From contig NC_081832.1 in assembly GCF_030867095.1 (NCBI RefSeq), positions 61,365,444-61,429,443 of the forward strand: a stretch of 64,000 bases of DNA, read 5' to 3'. Position 1 is the stretch's first letter; each line of letters opens with the position of its first letter. A program made the translations under genes and the position numbers. This stretch comes from Alligator mississippiensis. Lineage: Eukaryota > Chordata > Crocodylia > Alligatoridae. A model generated the notes under the pieces. The model did no database searches. It was not told where the DNA came from and was given only the letters and a program-made list of their open reading frames with translations. Positions 41,787 to 54,900 of the stretch are shown here, in pieces.

Positions 41787-43625
41787 TCTAGACTGGCTTG
41801 AGGGGCAGAGACCTCCCTTCACTATGTGTTTTGTATTGGCCGTAGCTCAATGGGCAGTGCTGTTGGTTGAAGTGCTGCTCTAATGCATGAAGAGCTAGCT
41901 GTACTTTTCACCCTTCTGTCCTCTGCATCACTTGGTTCATTGGGGAGCAAAATAACTTTGGAAACAATCACAATTTTGCAGCCACTTAGTCATAAGTCAG
42001 ACCTGGTATGCTAAAAAGAGATGAGAAATCTGGAATTTTGCCAAGCCCCTAAATGTCTGTTCTCTTCCCTTTTTGTATGGCTCTTGGTAATTTCTCTCCC
42101 TCTTATCTGTTCTGGCAACCAAGCATCCTGGGAGAGAATCTTACTTGAGATATTCTGTATATATTTAACCTGCTTAGTTAAGTTCAGAGTGACCTACCAG
42201 GGCTCCTTGATGGTTTCCCATCGTCCAGTGCGTACCTCTGTCCCAGGGAATGCAAATAGCGACATGGATAGGTCAGGAGAGAGAAGCTCTCCTTAGCTTC
42301 TTCAAGGAATCTGAAAGGTGGGCAAATGAGGCTCTCTAGTCCCACACCCTGCTTGTCAGATCACTGGAGATAGCTCTGCCTCCAGACTACCCCTTCTCCC
42401 TTTGCCAGCTTGAAAATCTAGAGAGTCATTCTTTGTGAAACGATGCCAGCGTTTTCTATGTAATGAGCTTGCCAGGAAATCCAATACGTTTCTGGATTTG
42501 GTGCAGTGAAGGGAGACTCTATTCTGCACCTACAACAGGAAATGCTTTCCGTGGGCTGGGATAGTTCACAGAGAGGATACTGTTCCAAAGGTAGATTCTT
42601 CTGCCTTTATGAATAGACAGGGGCAAGGATGGTATGCTACACCCAGAGAGTGTCCAGGATTCTTGGTCTGAAATATTTGCATTGCAGGGACTGAGTCGTG
42701 GGAAGGAAAGGGGAATGGACCAAAGGCCACAGCTCTTTCTTTTTTTTAACAGAGGAAGGGTGGTGCTAGGTTGTTTAGCTGAAATCTTTGCACTTGCTTT
42801 CTCAGCAGTTATGCCAGAAAACGGGAGACCCCGTCTGAGATATAGGTGAGGACTTGTTGAAAGGGATTGAATGGATTTTTATCATTCACATCTGCGTCTT
42901 TCTCTGAGGTCTGTTTATCACCAGTGATATGAGCTATTAGAGGAACAGGGTAGTTAGTAATGAGAATGGAAAAACTTTACTCATGATGGGGTTGATTATT
43001 ACCAAGGCAACCCAGTGTTACCTAATGCGCACACATTGAATTTCAAGCAGCAGTCCATGACTTATGGTTTTTTACCCAAGATGACATTGCTTATGAGTGT
43101 TTTTTCTTAGTATGGTGCTAGTGTTCCTGCCCTCAGTTTAAATACAAGGGAAGGAGGACCTGGACTTTTGTCTTCAGACTGTTCCTTCTAGCAAACACAG
43201 ACACTGCCTCAGTGTTGCCTACGGAGACTGCAGTCTAAAAAATGACTCTTTAAAATTAGCCTTGCTGGGGTTTCTTACCTCTGGCTCTTCTTCCTTCTTC
43301 CCCCAGACCTAAGTTGGCCAGCTTTACTTGTGAAAATGTGAGCTTTCTAACCACCAGTCAGCAAAAGAAACCCCCCAGCACTGAAAGATTCTTTTATTTC
43401 ACTGTCTCGTTATTAGTAATGAGGTTGGGCCCTTGGAAACAGTTGCACAGCCCCGGTGTCCTCAGCAGGATTGTCACAGTCTGAGTAACAGCCAAATCCC
43501 GCTTTTCCCCAGCTATTAACTCGGCTGCCGAGCAATAAGAACATCAGTGATCGCTACCAGCAGAAAGGATGCTCATGCATGTGCCCTGAAAGCAGCAGTC
43601 ACAGAGCAGAATTGCACTTCCTGGC

Positions 43626-45440
43626 TAGGGACGGAAGTTACACACAAACTGGTTTCAGTGATCAGAAACTGGTTTAGACCTGTAGAACATAAGTTCTTTT
43701 ACAGCTCTAAACATAAACTAGTGCATGGCTGAGGCTGGGGCTTGGGGGGGGGCTGAGCCAGGCCAGTCTGTGGGCACTGCTGAGGGTGGGCACGGAGGGG
43801 CCAATTTAGGCTGGGCCATGGGGGCAGGACCCTTCCCAGCCAGCTGCAGCACTGTGGGAGCTGTGCGACCAGATCGCTCCTGGCTTTCTGTGCCCAAACT
43901 GGGCTGGGATGTCATGGAACCTCAGCCAGCTGGGAAGGGCCTGGTAGGGCCAGCTCAGGCTGGGCTGCAGGGGCAGGGCCTTTCCCAGCCAGCTGCAAAG
44001 TGACAGCCTGGCCTGGTGGCATGGGCAGTGGCAGGCCAGGCAGCAATGTGAAAGCGATGCAGCTGCAGGTAGGTACTTTGGCAGCCGAACTGGCTGCATG
44101 GGATGTGTTAATTGTGCCCGTGGCTGCCTGGGCCAGTGGGTCCAGAGCCTGGCAGCCACCCACTGCGGGGGCTCATGTGCCCACAGGCATCACTGCTGCC
44201 ACACCTCCCGTCCATCACTGTGCAACACCCAGAGGCTGCAGTTGCACCAGAAGCTGCATGCTGGCGGGGCTGGTTAGGCTGTTCTGCCACCCTTGCTTCC
44301 AGCTGCCACTGCTGTTGCTGCCCCTGTTGCACTGCTCTGGGTGGGCTGATGGGGAGCTTCAGCCCAGCAGCTTCTGCCCAGTGCATGGAGCTCTGGTTCC
44401 AGCTCCTGGCTACCTTCCATCCACTCTGCCCACCCAGCACAATGAGCAGCCCTGTGGGCAGGCGGAGCAGGTGGAAGGCCCCTGGGAGCTGGAGCTGGAT
44501 CTCCATCCACTAGCCAGAGGCCGCCAGGGTGAAGCTTCCACCTACCCGGAGCTGCACAGCACAGCAGGAGCTGCAGCTGGAGGTGAGGGGAATAGAACAG
44601 CTCTGCCGGCCCCAGCCAGTGCACAGCTTCTGGTGGGACTGTTCCCAGTGTGGCTGCAGTCGTCTGGGAGCTGCTGTGCTCCCCTTGCCTACAGCGGGTC
44701 TTCCTCCTCCTGCTCCTACCCCTGCTGTGCCATTCCAGGCTGCAGGGGGGGGAGGGAAGAAGTTTCAGCCCAGTGGTTTCTGCCCAGTGCATAGATATTC
44801 AGCTCCAGGCTGGCCCCTCTGCACCACCCTCAACAGCACCTGTGGGCTAGCCCAGCTCAGCCCTGCAGCCCCAGCCTCAGCTCTGGCAGATGGCAGAATC
44901 ATGCCAGCCGGCTCTGCCCCTTGCTGCACAAGCAGTGGGCAGGGGGAAAAGCCAGGCAAACCCCAGCTGGGGACCCTGTGCTTGAGAGGGGAGACAGGAG
45001 TTTAATCCCCCTCCCTGCCCCCTTTGCCTGAGGTGCTGCCCAGGCCGGTGTCTGGCCATGCCTTGGGAACAAGCCTGGCAAGGGCTGTTTCCCCCCTCCC
45101 CCTCCAGGCACACCCCAGCTGGGGTCCTCCCTACAGAGCAGGATGGGGGTTTAAACCCTTCCCCAGTTATACTTAGCAGCCGGGGGGGGGGGGGGGGGGG
45201 GGGAGCAGGCCATGACTCCCAGGTCAGCTTCCCTCCAGCCTTGTGGCTGCTGCAGAACAGAAGGGGCTGCTGTAGTGCCCCCCCCCAACTTCTAGCCTGA
45301 GCCACTGCAGACATGTGCCTGTATTTCCTGAATCAAAGGAAATGTCTATTCACTTGCAAATCAGTTCAATCTATGCAGGTTAGACTAACCTGCAAAGATT
45401 GAATCCATTCAGGCTCCAGCTTCTTGAATATCTGTCCCTA
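43626..45440. mobile_element. GC-rich block bounded by TAGGGACRGA inverted ends (DNA transposon candidate)
   Basis: The left end starts TAGGGACGGAAGTTACAC. The right end, read in reverse complement, starts TAGGGACAGATATTCAAG. Seven terminal bases match exactly, followed by scattered matches. The flanking TA may be a 2-bp TSD. The interior (about 43725-45300) is very GC-rich and has duplicated segments and long but unrecognisable open frames on both strands. No transposase motif was seen. It could also be two solo ends around unrelated GC-rich DNA. Confidence 0.45.
45182..45203. repeat. Poly-G tract (22 bp)
   Basis: 22 consecutive G inside the GC-rich block. It can form a G-quadruplex and is likely length-unstable. 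Confidence 0.95.
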
Positions 45441-45698
45441 GCCCCTATCACTACCTGGAAGTAGAGCTCTGGGATCCCGCGCTGCTAAGAATTGAGGCAA
45501 GTCAGTCCCGCAGCAGGAGAAGAGGAGGAGGTGGTTCTATCAGTGTTATTCCTGACAGTCGATGGAATCTGAAAGACTGATTTTGCTGATGGATATGCTG
45601 GTTAGCTAGTCTCCTGACTTTTCTTTCCCATCCCCACCTATACTTGCAGTCTGGGGCAGTCTTTTCTCTTCTGCTCAGGACACCAGATGCTTTTAAGG

Positions 45699-46340
45699 CA
45701 GGGGCGGGCAAAATACGGCTCGCGGGTCAGATGCAGCCCAACAGGCCATTCTATCTGGCTCACAAGGCCCCTAAAAAATTTAGAAAATTAATATTCATCT
45801 GTCCCTGGTTGCCTGTCAAAGGTGATAGGAGCCAGGCAGAGTAGGCCGCCAGCAGGATCAAGCAGCTGCAGAAGCAAGGCCTGCCCGGCCCTGCCCCCCG
45901 CCCCCGCCAGAAGCCCCGTGTGGAACAAAAGTTTGGCCTGGGACCCTGGGGCTGTTCTTGCTTCCCTGCCCTGGAGGGAAATTTAGATAAGAAAGGGGGC
46001 GAGGGGAAAGGCAAGGGTGGAGGACTGTGGGCGATAGCTGCAAGCGGCTGCTGCGGTCCCGGTGCTCCAGCTGGGAGCCACGTGGTGCCAGAACAGCCGG
46101 TGGGGAGGTGGAGAGGAGCGGTGGCAGCCGCAGACAGGGAAGTACTGGAAGTGGTAGCAGGCAGGGAGAGGAAGGGGCAGCGAGTAGGCATGCAGAGCTC
46201 AGCAACAGCTGGGCAGGAGCGCGAGGTCCACCAGGGCCGGAAGCGCAGGGCCGTGCTGGCAGGGCTCCCCTCTCTCCCTGCTGGTGCGGCCCAGTCTGGT
46301 TCCATAGAGCCCCTGCCAGCCCATGCCCCAAGCTCCTGCA
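45699..46340. mobile_element. hAT-type element, left end intact, right end not found
   Basis: It starts CAGGGGCGGGCAAAAT and then follows the 392-578 MITE closely (ggccattctatctggctcac, then tagaaaattaatattcatct). After that it enters a GC-rich interior absent from the short copy. No TTGCCCACCCCTG-like right end was seen, so the right limit is a guess. The short copy may be a deletion derivative of this kind of element. Confidence 0.5.
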
Positions 46341-48517
46341 GCTTGTTAATCACAGGCCTGGCTGCTGTTCACATTGTTTCTTCTGCTTTTTCCTGTTGGC
46401 AGGTATGTGCCAGGAGACCCCAACACTGGGTGAGAACTGCAGTGCTCCACATGTCTTCTTTCTAAAGCAGCTCAGTGCTGTCTTTCCTCTCCCCGTTTAA
46501 ATGGTTGTTCTGATGTTCCCACTAGGCTGAAGCAGCAAGTTACAGTTGACTTAGTCTCCCCAGCTGGGCAGCCATGTTTCTCATGGGAGCTAGCTGTTGC
46601 CCTCTAGAAATGAAAGAAATGAAACTAGAGCTTGGTTCTTGCAGTGCCTTCTACCTAGGAATAAAAATGCTGTCTCTGAAAAGTCTCCCAAATAGCTCAG
46701 GGTGCAGCAACCAGCAGGACTTTGAAGCATGTTGTCCCAGTGGAAGATGGAATCTTCCCTGAAAGAATTGCATTTATTGGGTAACTTGAAAAAGGAGGGG
46801 AGGTGAGAGACTCCTCTGAAGGTAAGACTGAAGCTGCAGCAACCACAAGTGTTACAGTACTGCAGTAGCCTTTAATAAGGCAGGATCTCATTTTGTGTCA
46901 AAAAGAGTTAGTCTCCTGTGGGGACTTGAGTAAACTTCCAGCAGGCCTGGATAAATATTGCACCTCCCTTTCCATATGCACTCCATAAGATCATTGCTCT
47001 GACTGCAGCACTGCTTAGCTGGTTGCAGGCACTGCATCAGGAAGCACAGGTGACTGCCTTCCAGGCCAAGAGATGCAGATGCTGAGCTGGAGGTCACAAC
47101 ATGTTTCCTAATACAGAGTCCACGTCTTTCCACAGCCTACCAAAAGTGTGGCAGCATCCCATGGCAAGTGGCACTATTTCTGCTCTTTTATTTTTGCTGC
47201 AGTTTTTGCCTCCTGGCCAATCAGCAGCAGCATTTTGGGGGAGGGAGGGAAAGAAAGCATGCTGTGGATTGGCCTAGAGGAAAAAACCGTGGTAAAAATT
47301 AAAGGGGAGGGCAGGTGTGAGAAACTAACACTTCTGAGAGCAAGGCAGCAGTAGCCACTGCCAGAAAATTGTGTGCTGGCTTCATGGGAATTCGGGGCAA
47401 GATCAGGAGGATGCAATTTCTCTTAAGGAAAAAGCTTAGTTAATACTTCTAAGTGAGGCAGCTCCCAGGGCAGTCTGAGCAGCACCTAGCATTAGCAGCA
47501 GAATCTGTGACACACACACACTGCATCTTGTCCATCACTGCAAAAAGCATCACCTTGAGCGATCAACCAACCCCTTGGTAAGCAATATTAGTGGATCCAT
47601 AGTATCTAACAATTCTCTGCACTGTGCTGTCCTATCAGTTAGGACCCTTTTGTCTTCTTCAGAAACTAACCCTTGGAAGGCCTAAAGGAAGCTTAAGCTA
47701 TCAGTGAGAAGGCAAATGTCAAAGGATGATGCCAGGGACCCTTTGTGCTGCACCTGAAGAGAGCAGAAGAGCTAGTATAAACTTCTCACATAAGCTCAAA
47801 TAAAAAGACAGCTGAAAGGTTGTTGTGCCACTGGAGCACAGACTTGTTAGTTAGTGTGCAGAACTGCAGGATGCTGTTGGTTATCTCTCTGCTACTGCAG
47901 TCTGCTGTGCAAAAGCACCCTGCTGCTAGCAGTAAAGATTAAAATACCCAGCACAGACCTAAAGAGGAAATTGTAGGAGTTGCTGCTATTAAACAGATGC
48001 TAGCATTGGCAGGTGTGGCTGGAGAAGAGGAAAGTTGATCCCTGGGGCATATAAAAACCAGCACCCAAAAGTTGCAACCTGTGCTGTTACGGTGCTGTGC
48101 TTTAACTGGAGATGTCCTGGAATCTGAAATACTGCTGTTACGTGCCCCGGTACAGTTTGTACCCTCTAGTATAGCAGCCTTGACAATCCAGAATAGCTTT
48201 CTGAAGCAATGCTGAGGCTTAATGTTCACCTGTAAAAGTATTGCTGCTGGGTGCTAACCATTAAACCAGTGTCAGAGCAGGGCAGAAACTGATACTGTGG
48301 CCTCTCCCCTCAGGAGGTGATATGAGGTGCTCAGCACTAGTGGAAGGATTAGATGTCCATGCTGCCTGTAATATGTTGACTGGCTAGCCAGCATGGGTAA
48401 CCTTGAGCATCCCTTCCCTTCCCACTACCGTGGAGGTGATAGGGACATTGACAGGAAGGGACTTTTCTCCCCAGCAACCTTTGGGAGCAGAAAAGTGCTC
48501 AGCCAGTAGACCCGAGC

Positions 48518-48856
48518 CAGTGGCACCCAACCTTCTAACCATGTGGGCTGGGTGAATTGGATCCATGGGTGTGATCCAATATGCAAGGACCTGGGTACGC
48601 AGTGAGCTGACTTTTGTGTACCCTGATCCACCTGTGCCTTGGCTTGAGCCTGCATGCCTATCCCCAGCTGTACACTGACATGATCTGGCATGCAGGGCCA
48701 TGTCATCCAGCCTGCAGGGCTCCCCACGGGTCTGGAATTTAGTTGCAAGGGAGCGGCAGTTAATGTTGCTGCCGCTCCTCCTCCACCACGTTTCCAGATC
48801 CTTGGGAAGTCCCATGGGCCAAGTCCGGCCCACAGGCTGGTGGTTGAGCGCTCCTA
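48518..48856. mobile_element. Probable hAT-type element
   Basis: It begins CAGTGGCACCCAACC. The right end, in reverse complement, is TAGGAGCGCTCAACC, giving imperfect TIRs. The flanking octamers acccgagc and acctaggc match at 5 of 8 positions. The interior around 48705-48780 resembles 41350-41440. Confidence 0.5.
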
Positions 48857-51637
48857 ACCTAGGCAATCGCTGCTTCAGATGATCAATAAGAAGTGTGTGA
48901 TATCAAAAACTCATGTTGATTTTATTCAGCTTTACTGGCCACAACTGTGATAGCTTGGAGACATTAGTTGCTCCTCCCTGGTCCTAATTTTACTATAGCA
49001 ACTTTTTTGAAAAAAAGAGAAGTTTCATCTCTTAGTGCCCTTTGTTTAAACTTGCCCTGGACAAAAGCAGCTATGGTGGAGTGCAAGTTCCCTAGAATCA
49101 ACAAGTTCCCTAAACCCTACACAGACTTTAAGCAATGTCCTTCCTGTTCTTTCAGATCTCCCCCACCCCATGGCATCTATAAGAAATGAAATTCGTAAGA
49201 GCCTGGAAGCCACGTGCTCTAGGTTAGATACAGGTTGAATTTTTTTGCTGAATCTAAAAGGCTTTACCTTCAGCTGCTTATATCAAATATAGGCACATAA
49301 GACTGGAAGGTCCACTCCCGTGTTGTCACAGGCAGTGTCATAAATTCCTTTAGTATGGTCCACACCCATTCTGCGAGGGCAGATGCAGTGTCCTGTGGGT
49401 GGGAAACACAACTTGCCCTTTGTTCACATTAGAGGCATGCTTCGGGGGAGGTTTCAGTCTTGCCTATTCCTTGCTGTCAGCAGAACTTATTTGTGGCAGG
49501 ACATTACATTGCGACACTAGCAAACTGGAGCTTCAAGTAAAATTGGGATTAACAACAACAGTGGTGCTCATAACTTTTTATCCCTTGGAGCTCTCTAAGG
49601 ATTTTTCAGCAAAAGTTAAGTAGCCAGATTTGATGCCCTCAAAAGAGGGGACATTTGTTAAAAAGCACAAGAGTGGGTAGACTATGGACTTCGAGCTCAT
49701 CACCTTAGCTGAAACACTGGACCTGTTTGCTCCCTGCAGTTACTCGTTGAGATAGCTTATGGTCTGCTTTTTTGCTGCCTTTTCCCGTTTTGAAGAGTCA
49801 TAAGAAGAGTTGGACCCAGCTAGTCCAAAGCCCTGCCTTTTCTCTACATGGTGCTAGAGTTGTTTGCTCCTGAATGAACACATTAACAATACACCGAACA
49901 ACTCCATAACAATTTGAGTCTGTGGCATTTTTTACTTTAAACTGAGTGACCTTTTTTTGGACTGACAAGCTTCCACCTTTGCATTAAGGGAAACACATGT
50001 TCCCGCTTTTTGCATAAACACAACTGCAGGCTGCACAAAGACCAGGAAAAGGGAGTGAGGGACGGATGCCCCCCATGCATTTGGAAAGAATTTATAGGCC
50101 TCATCTATGCTGGGCTGTGCAGGAAAGCTGAAGCAGATCAGTCGAGGGCATTGAGTTCCTCTGGGAATATGCTGATTTAGAAGCAAAGTGGCTTCAGTTT
50201 GCTCTGGGGTTAATCTTTGGTGTTGGGCATTTAACATCTCAGCGGAATTGTCTTTTAAGACTATTTTAAGACAATTTCAGCTGAATTGTCTTAAAAGAAC
50301 TTAAGCAAAGGCACAAGTCCTGTACATGTGGATGCACTGTCAGAAATGAAGTACAATTTCATCCTAACGTGAGCTGAGGTCCCTCCACAGCTTTAATTGA
50401 TTAGTCTTCACTTTTCCTGTGTCACCCCATGTGCACCAGGCCTTGCAAAGAGTGTGGATTCTTGACTCCTCCCTTTAAATCCTGCATGCTCTTTTGCTTC
50501 AAACGCACAGGGTGAGGAGGTGGCAGATCCTTCCTTAATACTTAGATGTGACTATAAGCAGGCATCTTTCATGTGTGCAAGATCAAAAGTGTTGCCCCCA
50601 TGGTTTGAGAGCTAGACTATGTTCTTCCTTGTGATCGTAAAAGCTTGAGTCACGTGATTGATTCTTGGAGCCAAAATGAACCCCTTTGAAGCTTAGGGCT
50701 TTCCATTAAATTGAAAACCAAGTCAGTGAGCATGTAACATTCTGCTTGAATCCAAGCAGTGGGCTCCAGCCTGTCGCCCTCTGGACTGAGCCTAACGGAG
50801 TCTAGAATAGCAACATATTTGGGGAGCTGCGAAGGTCGGGGTTGGGGGGGGTGAACCTCTTTTGCTTTTAAAGCACCTATATGCTAATATTTAATTCCAA
50901 GATAATAGACTACGCTTGTTGCACTTCCCCTGTCTCTATGTCTGTCGACTCTATTGTCTCTGTAGTCTGCCTACACTAAAGAATGGCGTCAGCCTATTTC
51001 TTATCATCGGGATATCTTGTGACAAAAAAACAGTTCAAAATGCAGTCTGTAGTTTGACTGATGTAGTTGCAGTTGCACTCAGGTTTCAAACCAAATGCTG
51101 AAGAGGGGCACCCAGCAGATCAATGACAGCCTTAACCGCTTGGAGATGGCGAGTGGGGTAAGGAGCTTGTCACTGTTGAGGCTACACTTCCTCTTCTGAA
51201 GCCTTGAGCCTGTACCCAGGCTCAGCAGGCTTCACTCAAGAAGTCCTTGACCTTATAGCACTGAGGAAATTATTGTAAACAGGATGTTTGCCAAAACCCC
51301 TCCTAACTGCTGTAAGAGACCCAGCAGTGGGTTTTCCCTCTGTTGTTGAGTACAAGGCCCTGGATGGAGGAGGGGTGCGTTGGCTCACCACATCACCCAG
51401 TTTCATTTTGTATTTTGAGGAAGTGGCTTTCTGAGAAGGCTACAGCTTATCAGTACTATTACCTGTGTATGCAAGGGGTATAAACATTTAATGTAATCCA
51501 CGTGCAAGGTCCAGTAAGGGCTGAAGGTGACTGAGCCAAGCTCAAGTCTTTTTGGTTAGGGGGAGGCTAGTGTCTAGCTACACCAAGCCATTTGTTCCAT
51601 CATTCCTGTGTGATGCTACTGTGCCAAATCAGTAGAG

Positions 51638-51951
51638 CAGGTGTGTCAAACTCGCCTGGGGCCTCAAGTCAGATCTGAACTGCGGAGCTCCTCATGGGTT
51701 GGATCCAGCCCAGGGCATGGGGGCGACTGCCATGGTTGCCTCAGTGCCAGGTTCGGAGGAGGCAGGTGTCTGCCAGCAGTGTCAATGGGCCTGGGGTCAG
51801 AGGCAGCAAGCTAAGCTCACTATCAGCAGCCATGACCACCAGGGCCAAAGAGCTTGAATTGTGTGGCAGGCCATGCCCCCCAACTCACAGTGGCTAGACA
51901 GAGAAGCTTCATGGGTCAGACGTGGCCTTCAAACCATGTTTGACACCCCTA
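51638..51951. mobile_element. hAT-type element, 314 bp, with TSD
   Basis: The left end is CAGGTGTGTCAAAC and the right end is GTTTGACACCCCTA. The flanks cagtagag (51630-51637) and caatagag (51952-51959) match at 7 of 8 positions. The same family occurs at 63380-63794. Confidence 0.9.
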
Positions 51952-54900
51952 CAATAGAGCAATTAGTGCTCTGCTGCTGAAGGGTGATTTTAGGTCCCAG
52001 CTACGTGCATTGCACTGTAAGCCTGCATTTTCTCTCCCAAAGAATTTGCATTCTGAGAGGTAGATGCATGAAGATACAGGGTGGCTACTCAGTCCATTTT
52101 TATTTACCTTGTTAGCCTCCTCTCCCCCAGAAAAGGGACAAACGGGTTTAAGAGAGGTGCTGTCTTAGTGAGTGGATGGGGAGGACAAGCTTCCCAGAGA
52201 TGTTAATGTGGCACGGGGTGTGGAGATGAAAATGGGCATAATCAGGGGATAGAAATGAGCGCCATCCCTGGAATGACAAGGTCCCAGGCTAAGTGTGGTT
52301 TGCAGAGACATGTAGGCATGGACCCGTTCAGCCAGGCAGCACAGTGAAGCAGGTGAGAACTAGCATGGGGCAGAGTTAATCTATATCAGAAGTCTTTTAA
52401 TAAGTTACAGGCATGATCAGTGCACAGGCACATCCACTCATCGCAGTCCTTTTTTCTTTTTTTTTTTTTAATGACTGTCTTAAACTTGTCCAGATTCTTT
52501 TTTAAACCAGGGTGCTTGCTCTCTGGAGCGTGTGAATGGCTGAGAGATCACTGCCCTCTCTCTGCTTTTAAATCTGAAGAGGCTGTCTACGCAGTGGCCA
52601 ATCCCTGCTTTCTGCGAATTTCCTCAACCCTCTCATTTCATGGCTTCAGACTTGAGACCGCAGTTGCTGCTGACCATCCAGAACAAGATTTCTACCTGAC
52701 TTACAACTTAATAATTGTAAGACTCAGGCGCTGATGTGTTTGCTTTGTGCTGGCCGTGCTCCCGGGATGGGCAGTATGTGCTTTAACATTCCATCCCACA
52801 GACTGCAGCATTGTGTGGAACAGCGTGTCCTGCACTGAAAGATGAACTCAGGTCATTGGACTTGACGAATTTAGGTCTGTGAGTTGGATTTATTTAAATT
52901 GGGATTTCAGGGCTGAAAAAGAACCCGAGTGTTTTCTAGATGTTTAGACCAACCAGCCCCACCCTGATTTATTCTTTGGCATCTCTGACTTTGGAAAGTT
53001 AAAAAAATTTTCAGCAGATTCCCAGAGTCTGACAATGCTGCATGCACATGCAGACACCCACCCAGTCATTTTCTACTGTTTTAGATGTACTAACTTTCCT
53101 GGCTTTCTCCTCCCCCTTCCCTTCTTCTACTGTAAACCAAAAGAGGTTTTTCAAAGGTCTACTGTATCAAATATTGATGCAAACAAAGCTGGGTTCATCA
53201 CTTAGAGCTCTCCTCCAGAGACAAAAGCTAGCCTCTGCCTTAGCAGAGTCTCTGGAGTACCATGTCTTCTCGCACTGCTGAGTAGCACGCAAGCTCTTCC
53301 GTGTGGAGCATCTGTCTAGGAGTGCTGAGGAGCTGGAGGGCTGGCGTGTTCTGGATGCACAGGAGAGCTATATGCTAGCTTCTCTACCTTTGCAGATCTC
53401 TTCTGAGTGACTGAATTGGAGAGGGGAGGGGTGGAGAGGGAAATGTCAAGCGTATTTTAATTTGACATGCTTCCAGCAGGGGAGTGAACGTTGCCTGGCT
53501 GCCAGTTTTAACCTCCTATTTTGGAAGGGGCTGAGGTGCTCAGCGCTGCTCTGAAGTTATATGTGTTAGGCTTCAAGACTGGGTCTCTAAATCCCTGACT
53601 CTTACTGAGGCTCTGCCTTCTGACGTGTGCATCCCCCAAAGAATTCAAAGTGTAGAAATAACCTGGACGCTCCGGAGCAGAACCTGTAGGTGGGTGCTCC
53701 TGTTGGACATGGACTTGCATGCAGTTGGGACTTGTGACATAAGGCAGGAAGCTTTGTGATTGATTGAGACACGGGTCACATGGAACCAGTTTCTGGACTG
53801 AGCTGGAGGTTTCTGAATCCTTGGGAAAGGATAAGTCCCAGAACTGAACCCGGTCAAGCTGCCTAGTAGTTCAGAGGACTGCCAATGAATAAAGGTGCCC
53901 TCTTCTTTTCTAGGTAGGTTTCCTTCTGTCCCATATGTCCCTAGAAAGAGCAATAAAGAACATTTTAAGTGTCTTGTTCCTCCTGATGATTAGTTTGCAT
54001 GTGCCCTTTCTACAAATCCCTGCCCTCCTGAATTACAGGGGAATATCTTGCCCTCTAATCCTCTGGATGGAAGTTCATGACTAAGTGCTGTTTTGCCTTT
54101 GGTGCTTCCACCTTCGCTGGCAATTCTGGAAATCCAGGAGACTCCACAGGTGAAGAACTGCTTTGCAGATGGGTGGGGCAGAATCCGCTCCTACTGAATG
54201 AAGTGAAGACTGACATTTAATTGAGGCTGCTTTGGCCTCGCTTGGTGGCAGGAGTATGCAGTGACCCCATCTGGTGAGAATTGGGCCAATCTTTGCACTT
54301 CCACACATGTTAAACTGGGGATACTTAGGTTTAACAATCTAGGTAATGCTTCTCTCTAGCACCAATGAGTGGAAAAACATTGTCCCAGTTCCTTCCCACT
54401 CTTCCCCAGGCAGTAGTGATCAGTGTGGCCTCATCTCAAAAGCTGGCTCCACGGACAGGTGACATTTATTTGGCTCTGTCCTGTGGAACTTCAGGAAACA
54501 GCGGCGCTGTCCTTGGTCATTGCCCACCATAGTAAACTCTGGCATTTCACCTGCCTGGCTAGTTGTCAGTAAGGCACTGTGACACAGACAGGTATAGCCA
54601 GGACACTTTTTAAAGTATCTTTTCACACTCTTCTCTCAACTCCTGAAAGTTTGAAGCTGAACTCATTGTTCCCCTGCACCCTGGAATACATAGCAGCCAG
54701 TTATTAGGTCACTCCTTGGGGCTAAATTTTAGCCCAAAATAGCAAAATTCTCTTAGAAGGCAACAAGGCAATTTAAATACACTCTCTGAGCCTACTATTG
54801 TGGGAACTCAAAGTTGTAAATCAGTACAAAGCGGGGAAGGAGGTCAGTCACATTTTGGGTCAAACTTTGGTGGATGATATCTCTCTTCTGACATAAAGTA

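Noticed and set aside
41840..41900. tRNA-like segment (gtagctcaatgggcag)
   Set aside because: It has an A-box-like start, but no B box and no cloverleaf could be made; at most a SINE relic.
43725..45314. Many long open frames on both strands
   Set aside because: Low-complexity GC-rich translations with no domain; a composition effect inside the TIR-bounded block.
45760..46500. Long open frames on both strands
   Set aside because: They fall in the GC-rich interior of a hAT-type element, overlap each other in all frames and show no transposase motif.
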